Source of the DNA: JBJTIF01 sp046094825
GTDB lineage: Bacteria; Actinomycetota; UBA4738; HRBIN12
Assembly: GCA_046094825.1 (NCBI GenBank)
Contig: JBJTIF010000022.1
Span: forward strand, 1-13,354
DNA: 13,354 nucleotides
Direction of reading: 5' to 3'
Shown: in pieces, positions 12,755-13,354 of the stretch
Numbering within the stretch: the first letter of the stretch is position 1
How the letters are laid out: the number at the start of each line of letters is the position of its first letter
Translations under genes and position numbers: made by a program
The notes under the pieces: generated by a model
What the model was told of the DNA's origin: nothing
Databases searched by the model: none
The model's input: the letters and a program-made list of their open reading frames with translations, nothing else

Positions 12755-13354
12755 GTGGACCTCCCGCGCCTCACGAGTTTCAGCCACGGCGCAGGATGCG
12801 GCTGCAAGCTCGGACCCGAGCAGCTCCGCGGCGTCCTCGCCGGACTCGATCTCCCGGACCTCCCGGAAGGGGTCCTCGTCGGGTCGGAGACGGGCGACGA
12901 CGCCGCCGTCGTGCGGCTGCCGGACGGTCGCGCGCTCATCGCGACGCTCGACTTCTTCACCCCGATCGTCGACGACGCGTACGACTGGGGCCGGATCGCG
13001 GCGACGAACGCCCTCTCCGACGTCTACGCCATGGGCGGGACGCCGCTCCTCGCGCTGAACATCGCCGCGTGGCCCGCGGAGGTCCTGCCGCTCGAGCTGC
13101 TCGGACGCGTCCTCCAGGGCGGGGCCGACGTCGCGCGCACCGCGGGCATCCCGGTGCTCGGCGGTCACACGATCACCGACCCCGAGCCGAAGTACGGGAT
13201 GGTCGCGATCGGGCTCGCGGATGCGGACGCGATCGTGCGCAACGACTCGGCGCGCGCGGGCGCGACGCTGTTCCTCACGAAGCCGATCGGCGTCGGCATC
13301 CTCACGACCGCGGTGAAGCGGGGGGTCGCGACGGCCGAGCGCGAGCGCTCGGCC
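12755..13354 (+). CDS. selD: Selenide, water dikinase (selenophosphate synthetase), 3' partial
   Basis: Two hundred codons are visible and the frame is still open at the window end. The enzyme makes selenophosphate from selenide and ATP, the selenium donor for selenocysteine and selenouridine. The N-terminal FSHGAGCGCKLGP is the SelD signature: Cys15 corresponds to catalytic Cys17 of E. coli SelD and Lys18 to Lys20. The codon is TGC, so this is the cysteine form and not a selenocysteine (TGA) form. TGDDAAV, TLDFFTPIVDDAYDWGRIAATNALSDVYAMGGTP in parts (ATP/Mg binding, Asp-rich), and VLGGHTITD are further conserved segments of the PurM-like fold. The start is GTG at 12755, matching the E. coli N-terminus within about two residues and set six bases after a TATCCT box. 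Genes for SelA, SelB, tRNA-Sec or SelU would be sought just beyond the window. Confidence 0.96.
   Translation, partial: MDLPRLTSFSHGAGCGCKLGPEQLRGVLAGLDLPDLPEGVLVGSETGDDAAVVRLPDGRALIATLDFFTPIVDDAYDWGRIAATNALSDVYAMGGTPLLALNIAAWPAEVLPLELLGRVLQGGADVARTAGIPVLGGHTITDPEPKYGMVAIGLADADAIVRNDSARAGATLFLTKPIGVGILTTAVKRGVATAERERSA

Noticed and set aside
12485..13168. 227-aa minus-strand frame opposite selD
   Set aside because: SelD motifs on the plus strand are unmistakable, and the minus frame is charged low-complexity sequence.

Overview
The window is about 70% G+C or more by eye, with strongly GC-biased codon third positions, tightly packed genes on both strands and several GTG starts. Most first-of-unit genes have a TANNNT-like -10 box exactly six bases before the start codon, which points to leaderless mRNAs. 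With an InhA-like enoyl reductase and a DrrA/DrrB-type exporter this suggests an Actinomycetota-like lineage. A high-GC Chloroflexota-type lineage cannot be excluded, and the sequence alone does not name a species. I see no tRNA, rRNA, CRISPR, insertion sequence or phage gene.

Layout. (1) 1-4114, plus strand: a group II PLP decarboxylase cut by the window start, coupled by a 4-base overlap to an MFS exporter (MFS_3/EntS-like), then a second, full-length group II decarboxylase with its own promoter. (2) 4115-6384: an intergenic stretch with a hairpin and an operator-like block, a 99-aa XRE-family regulator, and, convergent with it, an ABC-2 permease and its DrrA-like ATPase on the minus strand. 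(3) 6520-8756: an aldo/keto reductase (plus) and a class III aminotransferase of the glutamate-1-semialdehyde aminomutase superfamily (minus). The two genes share a single CTAG as both stop codons. (4) 8818-10560: a class I SAM methyltransferase, divergent from the aminotransferase across only 61 bases, then an InhA-type enoyl-ACP reductase. (5) 10607-12453, minus strand: an OmpR-type response regulator and its HAMP-less sensor kinase. (6) 12454-12754: a divergent regulatory region with a perfect 11-bp stem hairpin, then selD (Cys form), cut by the window end.

How the genes may work together. The decarboxylase-MFS-decarboxylase block looks like amino-acid decarboxylation plus product or drug efflux. 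The XRE regulator next to the ABC exporter and the two-component system are the regulatory genes. The aminotransferase, methyltransferase and aldo/keto reductase are small-molecule tailoring-type enzymes with unassigned substrates. FabI (fatty acid elongation) and SelD (selenophosphate supply) are housekeeping-type. The many strand switches argue against one large operon, so any common pathway is only a hypothesis.

The main recurring signal not explained by the genes is the fixed -10/N6/start arrangement, seen at six loci. Next come the GCTAT half-sites in front of the XRE gene, the slippery G7 tract at the ATPase/permease junction, and the hairpin upstream of selD.
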